The notes beneath the pieces are model-generated. The model searched no databases, was not told where the DNA came from, and was given only the letters and a program-made list of their open reading frames with translations. Shown piece by piece: positions 37,986 to 47,248 of a stretch of 64,000 nucleotides of DNA. The position numbers and the translations under genes are program-made. The stretch is from Caulobacter sp. (GTDB taxonomy: Bacteria > Pseudomonadota > Alphaproteobacteria > Caulobacterales > Caulobacteraceae): assembly GCA_021741355.1 (NCBI GenBank), contig JAIOXZ010000004.1, forward strand, positions 124,001 through 188,000, given 5' to 3'. The stretch's first letter is position 1; each line of letters starts with the position of its first letter.

Positions 37986-39326
37986 ATGGCCGGACTCTCT
38001 CCACAGAAGATTGCAATGCTCAAGACGCTGGTGTCGGCGTCGCCCGACGAGCTCGTCCGGACGCTTGAACTGGCCATCGGCGCCGACGGCGTGGGCGGGC
38101 CGCTGGCCGCCATCGGCGCCATGGTCGAGGCCGAAGCCGCCGAACGCGCTCTGAGATGCGCCGTCCTGGAGCCTGTGGCGCCGCTGTTTCGCACGCCCCT
38201 CGCCGGCGGCGGGCCGGCCTGGCCGCGAGCCGCGCTCAAGTCGATCTGGGCCGCACTGAACGCCGAATCACCCGCCCTGGTCCGCGAGGCGTCTGACGCC
38301 CGTCATTACCTCGAACCCGAAGACCCCTGTCCCGAAGTCTTCGACCAGCTTTGTCTGCAAGCCGCCGAGGGCCTGCTTGAAGGCCGGTCGCCGGACTATG
38401 TCGCCGCCGCAGCAGCCTGCGACGCCGCTGGACCGGGCGGCGCCGCCGAGGTGATTCTATGTCTTCGGATGGCGCCGATCGCCCGCCCGATCTGCCGGCA
38501 GCTGACCGACTGGATCCACCGGATCACCGATGAACGGCGCGCCATTGCACGCCTGGCCTATCGCGACGCCACGGGCCTCGCCGACGGCGGCGGGCCCCTG
38601 CTGTTCGAGATGCTGGCCGCCCAGCTGAAGCATCCGGAGATGATTCTGCGGATCATTTCCGCCGTCATGGACCATCCCGCGGAGCGCTATCTCGCCGGGT
38701 CGGAACTGGCGCGGTTCGGTGAGCGCACGCTCGACGAGATCGAAGTCCAGCTCAATCTGCTGCGCGCCATGAAACCGGGGGCCGGAATCGAGGCCGGGCG
38801 GGAGGCCGGGCTTGCCGTCCAGCGTGCGGTTGACGCCGTGGGCGAGATCGAAGAGTCCGTCCAGCTGTCACGCGACGGCGTCTGGGGGCAGCGGTTGACC
38901 AAGCTGAAACAGGCGATCGCCAGCACGGTCGAGGCGCGGCTTCGCGAGATCGAAGAGGCCGCCGCCCATGCCTTGCCGACCCAGAAGCTGCGCTACAGCG
39001 CCCGTCTGAGCCGCACCGCGCCGAAGCTGACCGATCCACCGGATGAACCGGCGGTCGACTGGGCCACGGGCCTGCTGACCTTCGCCGAGACCGTTCGTCC
39101 CAGTGCATCCGATGGGGGGTTCGGCGGCGTGCGGAAGAAGGTGCTCGAAACCCTCGGCAAACGAATCGACCAGTATGTCGAGGACGTGCTGGAACAGATC
39201 CGCCTGGGCGATGTCGAGGACGACGAACGGGCGCGCGAGTTTCTCGGCGTCGCCGCGACCTTGCTGGCGCTGGTCCGGGACGACCGGAGCGCCGCCATCG
39301 TGCGGCGACGGGCCGCAGCCGCCTGA
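37986..39326 (+). CDS. conserved hypothetical protein, alpha-helical
   Basis: The protein has 446 residues with no signal peptide or membrane helix. Almost all helical, Ala/Glu/Arg-rich, including VSASPDELVRTLELAIGADG, RLTDWIHRITDERRAIARL-like stretches, SVQLSRDGVWGQRLTKLKQAI, and a C-terminal LETLGKRIDQYVEDVLEQIRLGDVEDDERAREFLGVAATL. I do not recognise the family. It lies between a kinase gene and the cytochrome c maturation genes, and 59 bp before ccmI. Confidence 0.75.
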   Translation: MAGLSPQKIAMLKTLVSASPDELVRTLELAIGADGVGGPLAAIGAMVEAEAAERALRCAVLEPVAPLFRTPLAGGGPAWPRAALKSIWAALNAESPALVREASDARHYLEPEDPCPEVFDQLCLQAAEGLLEGRSPDYVAAAAACDAAGPGGAAEVILCLRMAPIARPICRQLTDWIHRITDERRAIARLAYRDATGLADGGGPLLFEMLAAQLKHPEMILRIISAVMDHPAERYLAGSELARFGERTLDEIEVQLNLLRAMKPGAGIEAGREAGLAVQRAVDAVGEIEESVQLSRDGVWGQRLTKLKQAIASTVEARLREIEEAAAHALPTQKLRYSARLSRTAPKLTDPPDEPAVDWATGLLTFAETVRPSASDGGFGGVRKKVLETLGKRIDQYVEDVLEQIRLGDVEDDERAREFLGVAATLLALVRDDRSAAIVRRRAAAA

Positions 39327-39385
39327 TCCGGCGCCGTTTGATCCAAATCCTCGCGCCGCGCCGAATGATCCGCTAACACGCCGCC

Positions 39386-40444
39386 ATGTTCGCATTCTGG
39401 ATCGCTGCAGCGTCCGTTTCAGCGGCGGCCGGCTGGCTGATGCTGCGGAGCGCCCGTCTGGCTTCGGCCCGCGCGGTCGGTGAGGACCCGAGCCTTGTCG
39501 TGCATCGGCGGCAACTGGCCGAGATCGAGGATCTCGCCGCGCGCGGGCTGCTGCCGGAGGGCGAGATGCGTGCGGCGCGGGCCGAGGCCGGTCGCCGCCT
39601 GCTGGCCGTCGCCGACGCGGCGCCGGCGCCTTCAGCCGTCCCGGGCGGACGTCGCTCCGTGCTCGCGATCGCGGTGGTCGCGCCGATCCTGGCTATCGGT
39701 CTCTATGTCGTGGTCGGCGCGCCCGGCGCCGCGGACCGACCGTTCCGTCAGCGCCTCGCCGAATGGCGGCAGGCCGATCCCGCCACCCTGAATCCGCCGC
39801 AGATGGCCGCCCTGATCCGGTCCATCGTCGCCGAGCGGCCCAACGATCCTGAGGGCTACCGGAACCTGGCCCTGGCCGAGATGGCCTCGGGCAACGCCAT
39901 GGCCGCCTCGGGCGCCCTGCGCCGGGCCGTCGCCCTGGCGCCGAAGCGCGCCGACCTGTGGGCCGCGCTCGGCGAGACCTTCATGGCCGAAGGCGAGGGT
40001 GAGATCGGCGTCGACGCCCGCGCCGCCTTCACCGAGGCGCTGCGGCTGGACCCCGGCTCGCTGAGCGCCCGCTACTTCCTCGCCCGCGCCGATATCGCCG
40101 ACGGCAAGGTCGCGCAGGGTCTGGACGGCTGGCGCGCGCTGGCGGCCAGCCTGCCGGCCGATGACCCCTCGCGCCTCGCCCTGACCGGCGAAATCGCGGC
40201 GGTTGCGAAGGCCGGCGGACTGCCACGGGCGCAGCCCGCTCCGGCGGCCATCCGCGGCATGGTCGAGGGGCTGGCCTCGCGGCTCGAGGCGTCACCTGAC
40301 GATCCCGAGGGCTGGGTGCGGCTGGTCCGCGCCTGGTCAGTGCTCGGCGAGACGCAGAAGCGCGACGCCGCGCTGGCTAAGGCGCGGGCGCTCTACAAGG
40401 ACAAGCCGGACATCATGAACGCGCTGGACGAGGCCGCCCGATGA
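39386..40444 (+). CDS. ccmI: cytochrome c biogenesis protein CcmI
   Basis: The protein has 352 residues. An N-terminal membrane helix (MFAFWIAAASVSAAAGWLML), cytoplasmic RRQLAEIEDLAARGLLPEGEMRAARAEAGRRLL, a second helix (SVLAIAVVAPILAIGLYVVVGA), then periplasmic TPR repeats with RPNDPEGYRNLALAEMASGN and SPDDPEGWVRLVRAW. CcmI presents apocytochrome c to CcmF/CcmH. The end overlaps ccmE by four bases (ATGA). Confidence 0.95.
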   Translation: MFAFWIAAASVSAAAGWLMLRSARLASARAVGEDPSLVVHRRQLAEIEDLAARGLLPEGEMRAARAEAGRRLLAVADAAPAPSAVPGGRRSVLAIAVVAPILAIGLYVVVGAPGAADRPFRQRLAEWRQADPATLNPPQMAALIRSIVAERPNDPEGYRNLALAEMASGNAMAASGALRRAVALAPKRADLWAALGETFMAEGEGEIGVDARAAFTEALRLDPGSLSARYFLARADIADGKVAQGLDGWRALAASLPADDPSRLALTGEIAAVAKAGGLPRAQPAPAAIRGMVEGLASRLEASPDDPEGWVRLVRAWSVLGETQKRDAALAKARALYKDKPDIMNALDEAAR

Positions 40445-40920
40445 GCTTCTGGCCGAAATCACGCACCGCCCGACGGCGGCTGACCATCCTGCTGGCGATC
40501 GCGCCGGTGCTGGCGCTGGCTGCCGGCCTGACCCTGTGGGGCCTCTCCGACTCCATCTCGCTGTTCTACACGCCTGCCCAGGCCAAGGCCGCAAACGTGG
40601 CGCCGGGGCGGGCTGTACAGCTCGGTGGACTGGTGCTGCCCGGCAGCGTGGTCAAGCACCCCGACGGGCGGGTCGAGTTCGTCATCTCCGACAAGGAGGC
40701 GACCGCGCCGGTCAGCTATCGCGGCGACCTGCCGGATCTGTTCCGCGAGGGGCAGGGCATCGTCGCCGAAGGCTCCTTCGACGCGGCGGGCCTGTTCCAG
40801 GCCAAGCGGGTGCTGGCCAAGCACGACGAGAAATACATGCCGCGCGAAGTCTCCAAGGCGCTCAAGGACCAGGGTGAGTGGCGGGGAGACGGCGCCGCGC
40901 CGTCCTATGACAAACCATGA
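40441..40920 (+). CDS. ccmE: cytochrome c maturation heme chaperone CcmE
   Basis: The protein has 159 residues. One N-terminal membrane helix, then the OB-fold with RAVQLGGLVLPGSVVKHPDGRVEFVISD and the heme-attachment motif LAKHDEKYMPRE (covalent heme on the histidine). It carries heme from CcmABCD to CcmF. It overlaps ccmF by four bases. Confidence 0.96.
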   Translation: MSFWPKSRTARRRLTILLAIAPVLALAAGLTLWGLSDSISLFYTPAQAKAANVAPGRAVQLGGLVLPGSVVKHPDGRVEFVISDKEATAPVSYRGDLPDLFREGQGIVAEGSFDAAGLFQAKRVLAKHDEKYMPREVSKALKDQGEWRGDGAAPSYDKP

Positions 40921-42875
40921 TCGTTGAAATCGGCGCCTTTGCGCTGGCCCTGGCCCTGGTGCTGTCGCTCGCCCAGGTCGGGCTCGGGTTCGCCGGGGCG
41001 CGCCGACCGATGCTGGCCGGGGCCGGCGAGGGGGCCAGCGTCGGCGTATTCCTCGGCGTCGCGCTGGCGTTCGCGGCGCTGGTCGCGGCCTTCGCCGGAT
41101 CGGACTTCTCGGTCGCCAATGTGGCGGCCAACTCGCACACCGCCAAGCCGATGCTCTACAAGATCGCCGGGGCCTGGGGCAGCCACGAGGGCTCGATGCT
41201 GCTGTGGTGTCTGATCCTGACCGGGTTCGGCGCCACCGTGGCCGTCTGGGGCAAGGGCCTGCCGCCGAGCCTGAAGAGCCGGGTTCTGGGCGTTCAGGGC
41301 CTGCTGGGCGTGCTGTTCCTGGCCTACACCGTGTTCGCCTCGAACCCGCTGGCGCGGCTGGCCAATGCGCCGATCGAGGGGCGTTCGCTCAATCCGCTGT
41401 TGCAGGACCCCGCGCTCGCCTTCCATCCGCCGTTCCTCTACCTCGGCTATGTCGGGTTCTCGGTGGTGTTCTCGTTCGGCGTCGCCGCCCTGATCGAGGG
41501 CCGGGTCGACGCCGCCTGGGCGCGCTGGGTGCGGCCCTGGACGCTGGCCGCCTGGAGCTTCCTGACCGTCGGGATCGCGCTGGGGTCCTTCTGGGCCTAC
41601 TACGAACTGGGCTGGGGCGGCTGGTGGTTCTGGGACCCGGTCGAGAACGCCTCCTTCATGCCCTGGCTGATCGGCGCCGCCCTGCTGCATTCGGCCATTG
41701 TCACCGAGAAGCGCGGGGCGCTGTCCGGCTGGACCGTGTTCCTGGCGCTGGCCGCCTTCACCTTCTCGATGCTCGGCGCCTTCCTGGTGCGGTCCGGCGT
41801 GCTGACCAGCGTGCATGCGTTCGCCGTGGACCCGACGCGGGGCGTGCTGCTGCTGTCCATTCTGGGCGTATCCGCAGGCGCGGCCTTCGCGCTCTTCGCC
41901 TGGCGGGCGCCAGCGCTGGCGCCGGGCGGGGTGTTCGCCCCGGCCAGCCGCGAAAGCCTGATTGTGCTCAACAACATCCTGCTGACCGCGGCCACGGCCA
42001 CGGTGCTGCTGGGTACGCTGTTCCCGCTGATCCGCGAGGCCATCGGGGGCGAGACCGTCTCGGTCGGGCCGCCCTATTTCAACCTGACCTTCGCACCGCT
42101 GATGGCGCTGGCCATGCTGGCGCTGCCGTTCGGACCGCTGACCGCCTGGAAGCGGGGCGACATCGTCGCCAGCGCCGACCGGCTGAAGCTGGCCGCCGCC
42201 GTCGCCGCGCTGGCGGGCGCGACCGTCTTTGGCGTGATGAGCCCGCGCAAGGCGCTGGCCAGCGCCGGGATCGCGCTGGGCGTCTGGTTGATCGCCGGCG
42301 TCGCCGCCGAGATCGCCGAACGGACCCGGGCGTTCAGGGCGCCATGGCCGGAGGTCCGGCGTCGCCTGACCGGCCTGCCGCGCGGGGCCTGGGGCATGAC
42401 GCTGGCGCACGCGGGACTGGGCGTGTTCATCCTGGGCGCCTGTTTCGAGACCACCTGGAAGGTCGAGTCGGCCCAGGCGCTGAGCCTCGGCGGGCAGCTG
42501 CGCCTCGGCGCCTTCGAACTGACCCTCAAGGACGTCCGCACGGTGGATGGCCCCAACTACCTCGCCGAGCGCGGGGAGATCAGCGTGACGCGGGATGGCA
42601 AGGCCGTCTGCACGCCGCGGCCGGAGCGCCGGTTCTACACCGCCGGGCGGCAGAGCACGTCCGAGGTCGCGCTGTGCAACCTCGGCTTCAGCCAGATCTA
42701 TGTCGTGCTGGGCGAACGGCGCGCGACCGCGGCCGGCCAGCCGGCCTGGCTCGTCCGCAGCTACTTCAATCCGTGGGTCCAGCTGATCTATCTGGGGCCG
42801 CTGATGATGACGCTGGGTGGCCTGTTGTCGTTGTCCGACCGGCGGCTGCGGTTCGCGGTGGGGAAGAAGGCATGA
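40917..42875 (+). CDS. ccmF: cytochrome c heme lyase subunit CcmF
   Basis: The protein has 652 residues, polytopic (about 14-15 helices). It has the heme-handling WWD signature WGGWWFWDPVENASFMPWL, the early GSHEGSMLLWCLIL, and conserved histidines (SAIVTEKR region and SNSH-type AANSHTAKPM). It attaches heme to apocytochrome with CcmH. Four-base overlap with ccmH (ATGA). Confidence 0.97.
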   Translation: MIVEIGAFALALALVLSLAQVGLGFAGARRPMLAGAGEGASVGVFLGVALAFAALVAAFAGSDFSVANVAANSHTAKPMLYKIAGAWGSHEGSMLLWCLILTGFGATVAVWGKGLPPSLKSRVLGVQGLLGVLFLAYTVFASNPLARLANAPIEGRSLNPLLQDPALAFHPPFLYLGYVGFSVVFSFGVAALIEGRVDAAWARWVRPWTLAAWSFLTVGIALGSFWAYYELGWGGWWFWDPVENASFMPWLIGAALLHSAIVTEKRGALSGWTVFLALAAFTFSMLGAFLVRSGVLTSVHAFAVDPTRGVLLLSILGVSAGAAFALFAWRAPALAPGGVFAPASRESLIVLNNILLTAATATVLLGTLFPLIREAIGGETVSVGPPYFNLTFAPLMALAMLALPFGPLTAWKRGDIVASADRLKLAAAVAALAGATVFGVMSPRKALASAGIALGVWLIAGVAAEIAERTRAFRAPWPEVRRRLTGLPRGAWGMTLAHAGLGVFILGACFETTWKVESAQALSLGGQLRLGAFELTLKDVRTVDGPNYLAERGEISVTRDGKAVCTPRPERRFYTAGRQSTSEVALCNLGFSQIYVVLGERRATAAGQPAWLVRSYFNPWVQLIYLGPLMMTLGGLLSLSDRRLRFAVGKKA

Positions 42876-43321
42876 CCGGGCGGCTGTTCCTGCTTCTGGC
42901 GGCGATCTTCAGTCTCGCCGCCGCATCCGATCCGTCCGAGCGGCTGGCGGACCCGGCGCAGGAGGCGCGCGCGCGGGCGCTGTTCAGCCAGGTGCGGTGC
43001 CTGGTCTGCCAGAACGAGTCGATCGACGATTCCACCGCCGAGCTGGCCGGCGATCTGCGCAAGGTCGTGCGCGAACAGGTGGCCGCCGGGCGGTCCGACA
43101 CCGAGGTGAAGACCTTCCTGACCGCCCGCTACGGCGAGTTCGTGCTGCTCAAGCCGCGGTTCAGCCTCGGCAACGCAGCGCTGTGGCTGGTCCCGTTCCT
43201 GGCGGTTCTCGTCGGCGTCGGGATGCTCGCCACCCGCTGGCGGCGGCGCGAAGCGACACTGGCGCTGACCGGTGACGAAGAATCGCGGCTGGCGGCCTTG
43301 CTGGACGACGAAGCCCCGTGA
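42872..43321 (+). CDS. ccmH: cytochrome c maturation thioredoxin-like protein CcmH
   Basis: The protein has 149 residues. A signal/membrane helix (MTGRLFLLLAAIFSLAAA), the redox motif VRCLVCQNESIDDS (CxxC of the LRCxVCQN family), REQVAAGRSDTEVKTFLTARYGEFVLLKP, then a C-terminal membrane helix. It reduces apocytochrome cysteines before heme ligation. No ccmG lies between ccmF and ccmH, unlike many ccm operons. Confidence 0.95.
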   Translation: MTGRLFLLLAAIFSLAAASDPSERLADPAQEARARALFSQVRCLVCQNESIDDSTAELAGDLRKVVREQVAAGRSDTEVKTFLTARYGEFVLLKPRFSLGNAALWLVPFLAVLVGVGMLATRWRRREATLALTGDEESRLAALLDDEAP

Positions 43322-43452
43322 CACGATTGCGCCGTGTTCGGGCCTCAGAAACGCAGTCCCGATGACGGAAAGATAACTTGAGCGCCTTCGGGCTCTTTGG
43401 CATCGACTTCAGCAAGTCACCTCGCATCACGCGGGACAGGAACGGAACACAG

Positions 43453-45003
43453 ATGGTCGCCAGGAAGACCGGATTTATTGTCGGCGCCGTCGCGGGCGCG
43501 GGTGTCGCGGCCGCCGCGCTGGCCGGCGTTGGTTTGCGTATGGCCCCGGCCCAGGCCGCCGAGCCCACACCTTTGATCCGCACGGCCAATGCCGGGCCGG
43601 TGATGTTCGCGCCGCCTCCGGGCGCGCCGATGTCGTTCGCCGACATCTTCGAGAAGGTCTCGCCCGCCGTCGTGTCGATCGACGTGACCTCGCGGGTCAA
43701 CGCCGGCGCGCTGCGGATGCCGAACTTCCCGTTCGGACCGAACGGCAAGCCGGGCGAGGATGACGAAGAGCGTGAGGAGCCCGGCGCGGGCCGTCCGCGT
43801 CAGCAGTCGTCCGGGTCGGGCTTCCTGATCTCGGCCGACGGCTACATCGTCACCAACAACCACGTCATCGAGGGCGCGGACGAGATCACCGTCACGCTCA
43901 AGGACGGCCGCGAGCTGAAGGCCAAGCTGGTCGGACGCGACGAGAACACCGACCTGGCCGTGATCAAGGTCGAGGGCAAAGGCTTCACCTTCGTCACCTT
44001 CGAGAACGCCGGCAAGCCGCGCGTCGGCGACTGGGTCATCGCGGTCGGCAATCCGTTCGGCCTGGGCGGCACCGCCACGGCGGGGATCGTGTCCGCCTAC
44101 GGCCGGAACCTGAACGACGACAGCAGCCAGTTCGTCGACTACGTGCAGATCGATGCGCCGATCAACCGCGGCAACTCCGGCGGACCGACGTTCGACGTCT
44201 ATGGCCGGGTGATCGGGGTCAACAGCGCCATCTTCTCGCCGACGGGCGGCTCGGTCGGCATCGGCTTCGCCATTCCCGCCGACGTCGCCGACAGCATCAC
44301 CAAGCAGCTGATCAGCGGCGGCAAGGTTGTGCGCGGCTACATCGGCGCGCAGATCCAGAACTTCACGGCGGAAATGTCCCAGGCTATCGGCCTGGGCGAT
44401 CTCAAGGCCGCCGTGGTCAAGGCCGTGACGCCCGGCGGGCCGGCGGCCAAGGCCGGACTGATGGTCGACGACATCGTGCTGTCGGTGAACGGCGTAAAGG
44501 TCGAATCCTCCACCGCCCTGACCCGCGAGGTCGCGCGCGGCGCCGCCGGCTCGACCCTGCGGCTGGAAATCCTGCGCGACGGCCGGGCGCGGACCATCGA
44601 CATCCGCTCGGGCGTCCGTCCGTCGAATGAAGAACTGGCCAGCACCCTGCGACCGGACGCCGAAGGCGCCGCGCCGGGCAAGGCGCCGACGAACCCGGGC
44701 GTCACGCGCGTCCAGGTCCTGGGCATGGGCCTGGTCCCGCTCGATGCCGCGGCGCGCAAGCGCTACAACATCGGCTCCGAGGTCCAGGGCGTGCTGATCG
44801 ACAGCCTGCGCGCCGATTCCGACGCTTCCGAGCGCGGAATCGCCGTCGGCAACGTGATCACCTCGGTGAACCTGAAGGCCGTTCGCACGCCGGCCGACGT
44901 GGCCGCCGCCGTGGACGCCGCCAAGAAGGCCGGCCGCCCGACCATCCTGTTGTCGGTCCTGTTCCGCGGACAGCTGGCTTCGGTGCCGGTGAAGGTCAAC
45001 TAG
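43453..45003 (+). CDS. degP: Do-family serine endopeptidase DegP/HtrA
   Basis: The protein has 516 residues from the ATG at 43453 (MVARKTGFIVGAVAGAGVAA), preferred over an upstream TTG because it gives a clean export signal with AQAAEP cleavage. Catalytic triad His137 (VTNNHVIEG), Asp167 (ENTDLAVIKV) and Ser242 (NRGNSGGP). Two PDZ domains follow (from GYIGAQIQNF and from VTRVQVLGMGL). It is a periplasmic protease/chaperone. Its place after ccmH and before a two-component pair is a conserved alphaproteobacterial order. Confidence 0.95.
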   Translation: MVARKTGFIVGAVAGAGVAAAALAGVGLRMAPAQAAEPTPLIRTANAGPVMFAPPPGAPMSFADIFEKVSPAVVSIDVTSRVNAGALRMPNFPFGPNGKPGEDDEEREEPGAGRPRQQSSGSGFLISADGYIVTNNHVIEGADEITVTLKDGRELKAKLVGRDENTDLAVIKVEGKGFTFVTFENAGKPRVGDWVIAVGNPFGLGGTATAGIVSAYGRNLNDDSSQFVDYVQIDAPINRGNSGGPTFDVYGRVIGVNSAIFSPTGGSVGIGFAIPADVADSITKQLISGGKVVRGYIGAQIQNFTAEMSQAIGLGDLKAAVVKAVTPGGPAAKAGLMVDDIVLSVNGVKVESSTALTREVARGAAGSTLRLEILRDGRARTIDIRSGVRPSNEELASTLRPDAEGAAPGKAPTNPGVTRVQVLGMGLVPLDAAARKRYNIGSEVQGVLIDSLRADSDASERGIAVGNVITSVNLKAVRTPADVAAAVDAAKKAGRPTILLSVLFRGQLASVPVKVN

Positions 45004-45019
45004 AGACGCCGATCAAGAT

Positions 45020-45047
45020 CCTCCCCGGAGCCCTGGCGCCGGGGAGG
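45020..45047 (+). terminator. possible terminator hairpin after degP
   Basis: CCTCCCCGG and CCGGGGAGG form a 9-bp stem with a 10-base loop 16 bp after the degP stop. There is no T-run, so it may be a weak or Rho-aided terminator, or another repeat fragment. Confidence 0.4.
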
Positions 45048-45144
45048 CGGCGCATTACACTATCGTATGTTGAGGTCGCCGCGCGGTACGCGGTAGTTTC
45101 CCCGACGTCGGCGGATTCTTCCCGCCAGGGCGCCGGGGCGAACC

Positions 45145-45816
45145 ATGCGAATCCTGATCATCGAGGACGACATCGAGGCGGCGGAGGCGATGTCGCGCGG
45201 CCTCAGCGAGGCCAGCTATGACTGCGTTCACGCCGCGGACGGCGCCGCGGGTCTGGCCGAAGCGCAGAAGGGCGGCTTCGACGTCCTGATCGTCGACCGG
45301 ATGATGCCGAAGATGAACGGCGTGGAGGTGGTATCCACCTTGCGCCGCGAGGGCGACGCGACGCCCGTGCTGTTCCTGTCCGCGCTCGGCGAGGTCGGGG
45401 ACCGGGTCGATGGCCTGAAGGCCGGCGCTGACGACTATCTGGTCAAGCCCTACGCCTTCCCCGAACTGATCGCCCGGGTCGAGGCCCTGTCGCGTCGTCG
45501 CGAGACCGGCGCAGTGGCGACCACGCTCAAGGTCGGCGACCTCGAGATGAACCTCATCGCGCGGACCGTGCATCGCGGATCGACCGAGATCGACCTGCAG
45601 CCGCGCGAGTTCCAGCTGCTGGAATTCATGATGCGCCACGCCGGCCAGTCGGTGACCCGCACCATGCTGCTGGAGAAGGTGTGGGAATACCACTTCGACC
45701 CCCAGACCAACGTCATCGACGTGCACATCTCGCGTCTGCGTTCGAAGATCGACAAGGGCTTCGACCGCCAGATGCTGCAGACCGTGCGCGGCGCCGGCTA
45801 CCGGCTCGACCCCTAG
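45145..45816 (+). CDS. OmpR-family response regulator
   Basis: The protein has 223 residues. Receiver with Asp51 (LIVDRMMPKMNG), KPYAFPELIARV switch region, and a winged-helix domain with STEIDLQPREFQLLEFMMRHAGQ, QTNVIDVHISRLRSKID and VRGAGYRLDP. It lies 18 bp before its kinase. The degP - regulator - kinase - glnE order is shared with rhizobia as I recall it, suggesting envelope-stress control of degP. Confidence 0.93.
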   Translation: MRILIIEDDIEAAEAMSRGLSEASYDCVHAADGAAGLAEAQKGGFDVLIVDRMMPKMNGVEVVSTLRREGDATPVLFLSALGEVGDRVDGLKAGADDYLVKPYAFPELIARVEALSRRRETGAVATTLKVGDLEMNLIARTVHRGSTEIDLQPREFQLLEFMMRHAGQSVTRTMLLEKVWEYHFDPQTNVIDVHISRLRSKIDKGFDRQMLQTVRGAGYRLDP

Positions 45817-45834
45817 CGGGCCGGCCCAGAGCCC

Positions 45835-47241
45835 ATGCGTCTGCCCCGGATCTTCCGCACCACGCCCTTCCGGCTGACGCTGCTGTTCCTCGCCATGTTC
45901 GCCGCGGCGGCGGCGGCGTTCCTCGCCTATGCCTATCTGGCCACGGCCGGGGAGGTGACGCGCCGCGCTGATGACGAGATCCGGCGCGAGATGAACTCGC
46001 TGGAAGCCATCTATCGCCGGGGCGGGGTGTCGTCGCTGAACCAGGCGCTGATCGAGCGCGCCGTGGGTGAACGGCCGTTCCTGTACCTGCTGCTCGACAC
46101 CAGGGGCGAGCGGATCACCGGGTCGATCGAGGAATCGCCGATCGGCGACATCGAGGCGCCCGGCGAGAACTGGACCACCTTCCAGGTCACCGACACCGAC
46201 ATGGACGGCGGCGAGGTCAAGCGGCCCGCGCGCGGGATGCAGGAACGCCTCACGGGCGGCGAGACGCTGTTCGTCGGCGCCGACGTCGGCGAATCCGAGG
46301 GGTTCGTGACCGGCATCGTGCGGGCGCTCTGGGGCGCCGGGGCGCTGGTGATCCTGCTGGGTCTGGCCGGCGGGGTGCTGGTCAGCCGCAATGTCAGTCG
46401 TCACATGGCCGGGCTCAACGACACGATCGCCGCCGTAAGGGCCGGGGACCTGAAGGCCCGGGCGCGGGTGCGCGGGGCGCGTGACGAGTACGACGAGCTG
46501 GCCGAAGGTCTGAACGAGATGCTCGACCGGCTGGAGCGGTCGATGGGCGGGCTGCGGCACGCCGGCGACGCCATCGCCCATGATCTGCGCTCGCCCCTGA
46601 CCCGGCTGCGGGCGCGGATGGAGTCGGCGCTGATCGAGGTCGAGGCCGGCAAGGGCGATCCGAAACAGGCCCTGATCCAGGCGCTCGACGACGCCGACAA
46701 TGTGCTGACGACCTTCAACGCCGTGCTGGCCATCGCCCGGCTGCAGGCCGCCGGCAGCGCGCCGGACCAGACGCTGTTCGATCCGGGCCAGCTGGCCGCC
46801 GACATGGCCGAGCTCTACGAGCCGCTGTGCGAGGAGAAGGGCATCGACTTCAAGGCCGAGCTGATCCCGCAGCTGACCGTCAAGGCGGCGAGGCCGATCC
46901 TCGCCCAGGCCCTGGCCAATGTGATCGACAACGCCATCAAGTACACCCCGCCCGGCGGGGCGGTGATGATGCGGGTGCGGCGTCGGTCGTCCGGCGAGAT
47001 CGAATTCTCCATCACCGACAACGGCCCCGGCGTGCCGCTCGAGGATCGCGCCCGCGTGGTCCAGCGCTTCGTCCGACTGGAAAACAGCCGCAGCGAGCCC
47101 GGCTCGGGCCTGGGGCTGTCGCTGGTGGCGGCCGTCGCCGAGGCGCACGGCGGCCGGCTTGAGCTGGACGAGGGGCCGGGCGTGTACGACGGTTTCGGAC
47201 CTGGCCTGCGCGTGGCGCTGGTGCTGCCGCGTGTGGAGTAG
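45835..47241 (+). CDS. sensor histidine kinase partner of the degP-adjacent regulator
   Basis: The protein has 468 residues. Two membrane helices (~10-35 and ~163-183) flank a periplasmic domain of about 125 residues. HAMP (SRNVSRHMAGLNDTIAAV), H-box His249 (DAIAHDLRSPLTRL), HATPase with NVIDNAIKYTPPGG, DNGPGVP and GSGLGLSLV. It should phosphorylate the regulator directly upstream. Confidence 0.93.
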   Translation: MRLPRIFRTTPFRLTLLFLAMFAAAAAAFLAYAYLATAGEVTRRADDEIRREMNSLEAIYRRGGVSSLNQALIERAVGERPFLYLLLDTRGERITGSIEESPIGDIEAPGENWTTFQVTDTDMDGGEVKRPARGMQERLTGGETLFVGADVGESEGFVTGIVRALWGAGALVILLGLAGGVLVSRNVSRHMAGLNDTIAAVRAGDLKARARVRGARDEYDELAEGLNEMLDRLERSMGGLRHAGDAIAHDLRSPLTRLRARMESALIEVEAGKGDPKQALIQALDDADNVLTTFNAVLAIARLQAAGSAPDQTLFDPGQLAADMAELYEPLCEEKGIDFKAELIPQLTVKAARPILAQALANVIDNAIKYTPPGGAVMMRVRRRSSGEIEFSITDNGPGVPLEDRARVVQRFVRLENSRSEPGSGLGLSLVAAVAEAHGGRLELDEGPGVYDGFGPGLRVALVLPRVE

Positions 47242-47248
47242 GGGCGCC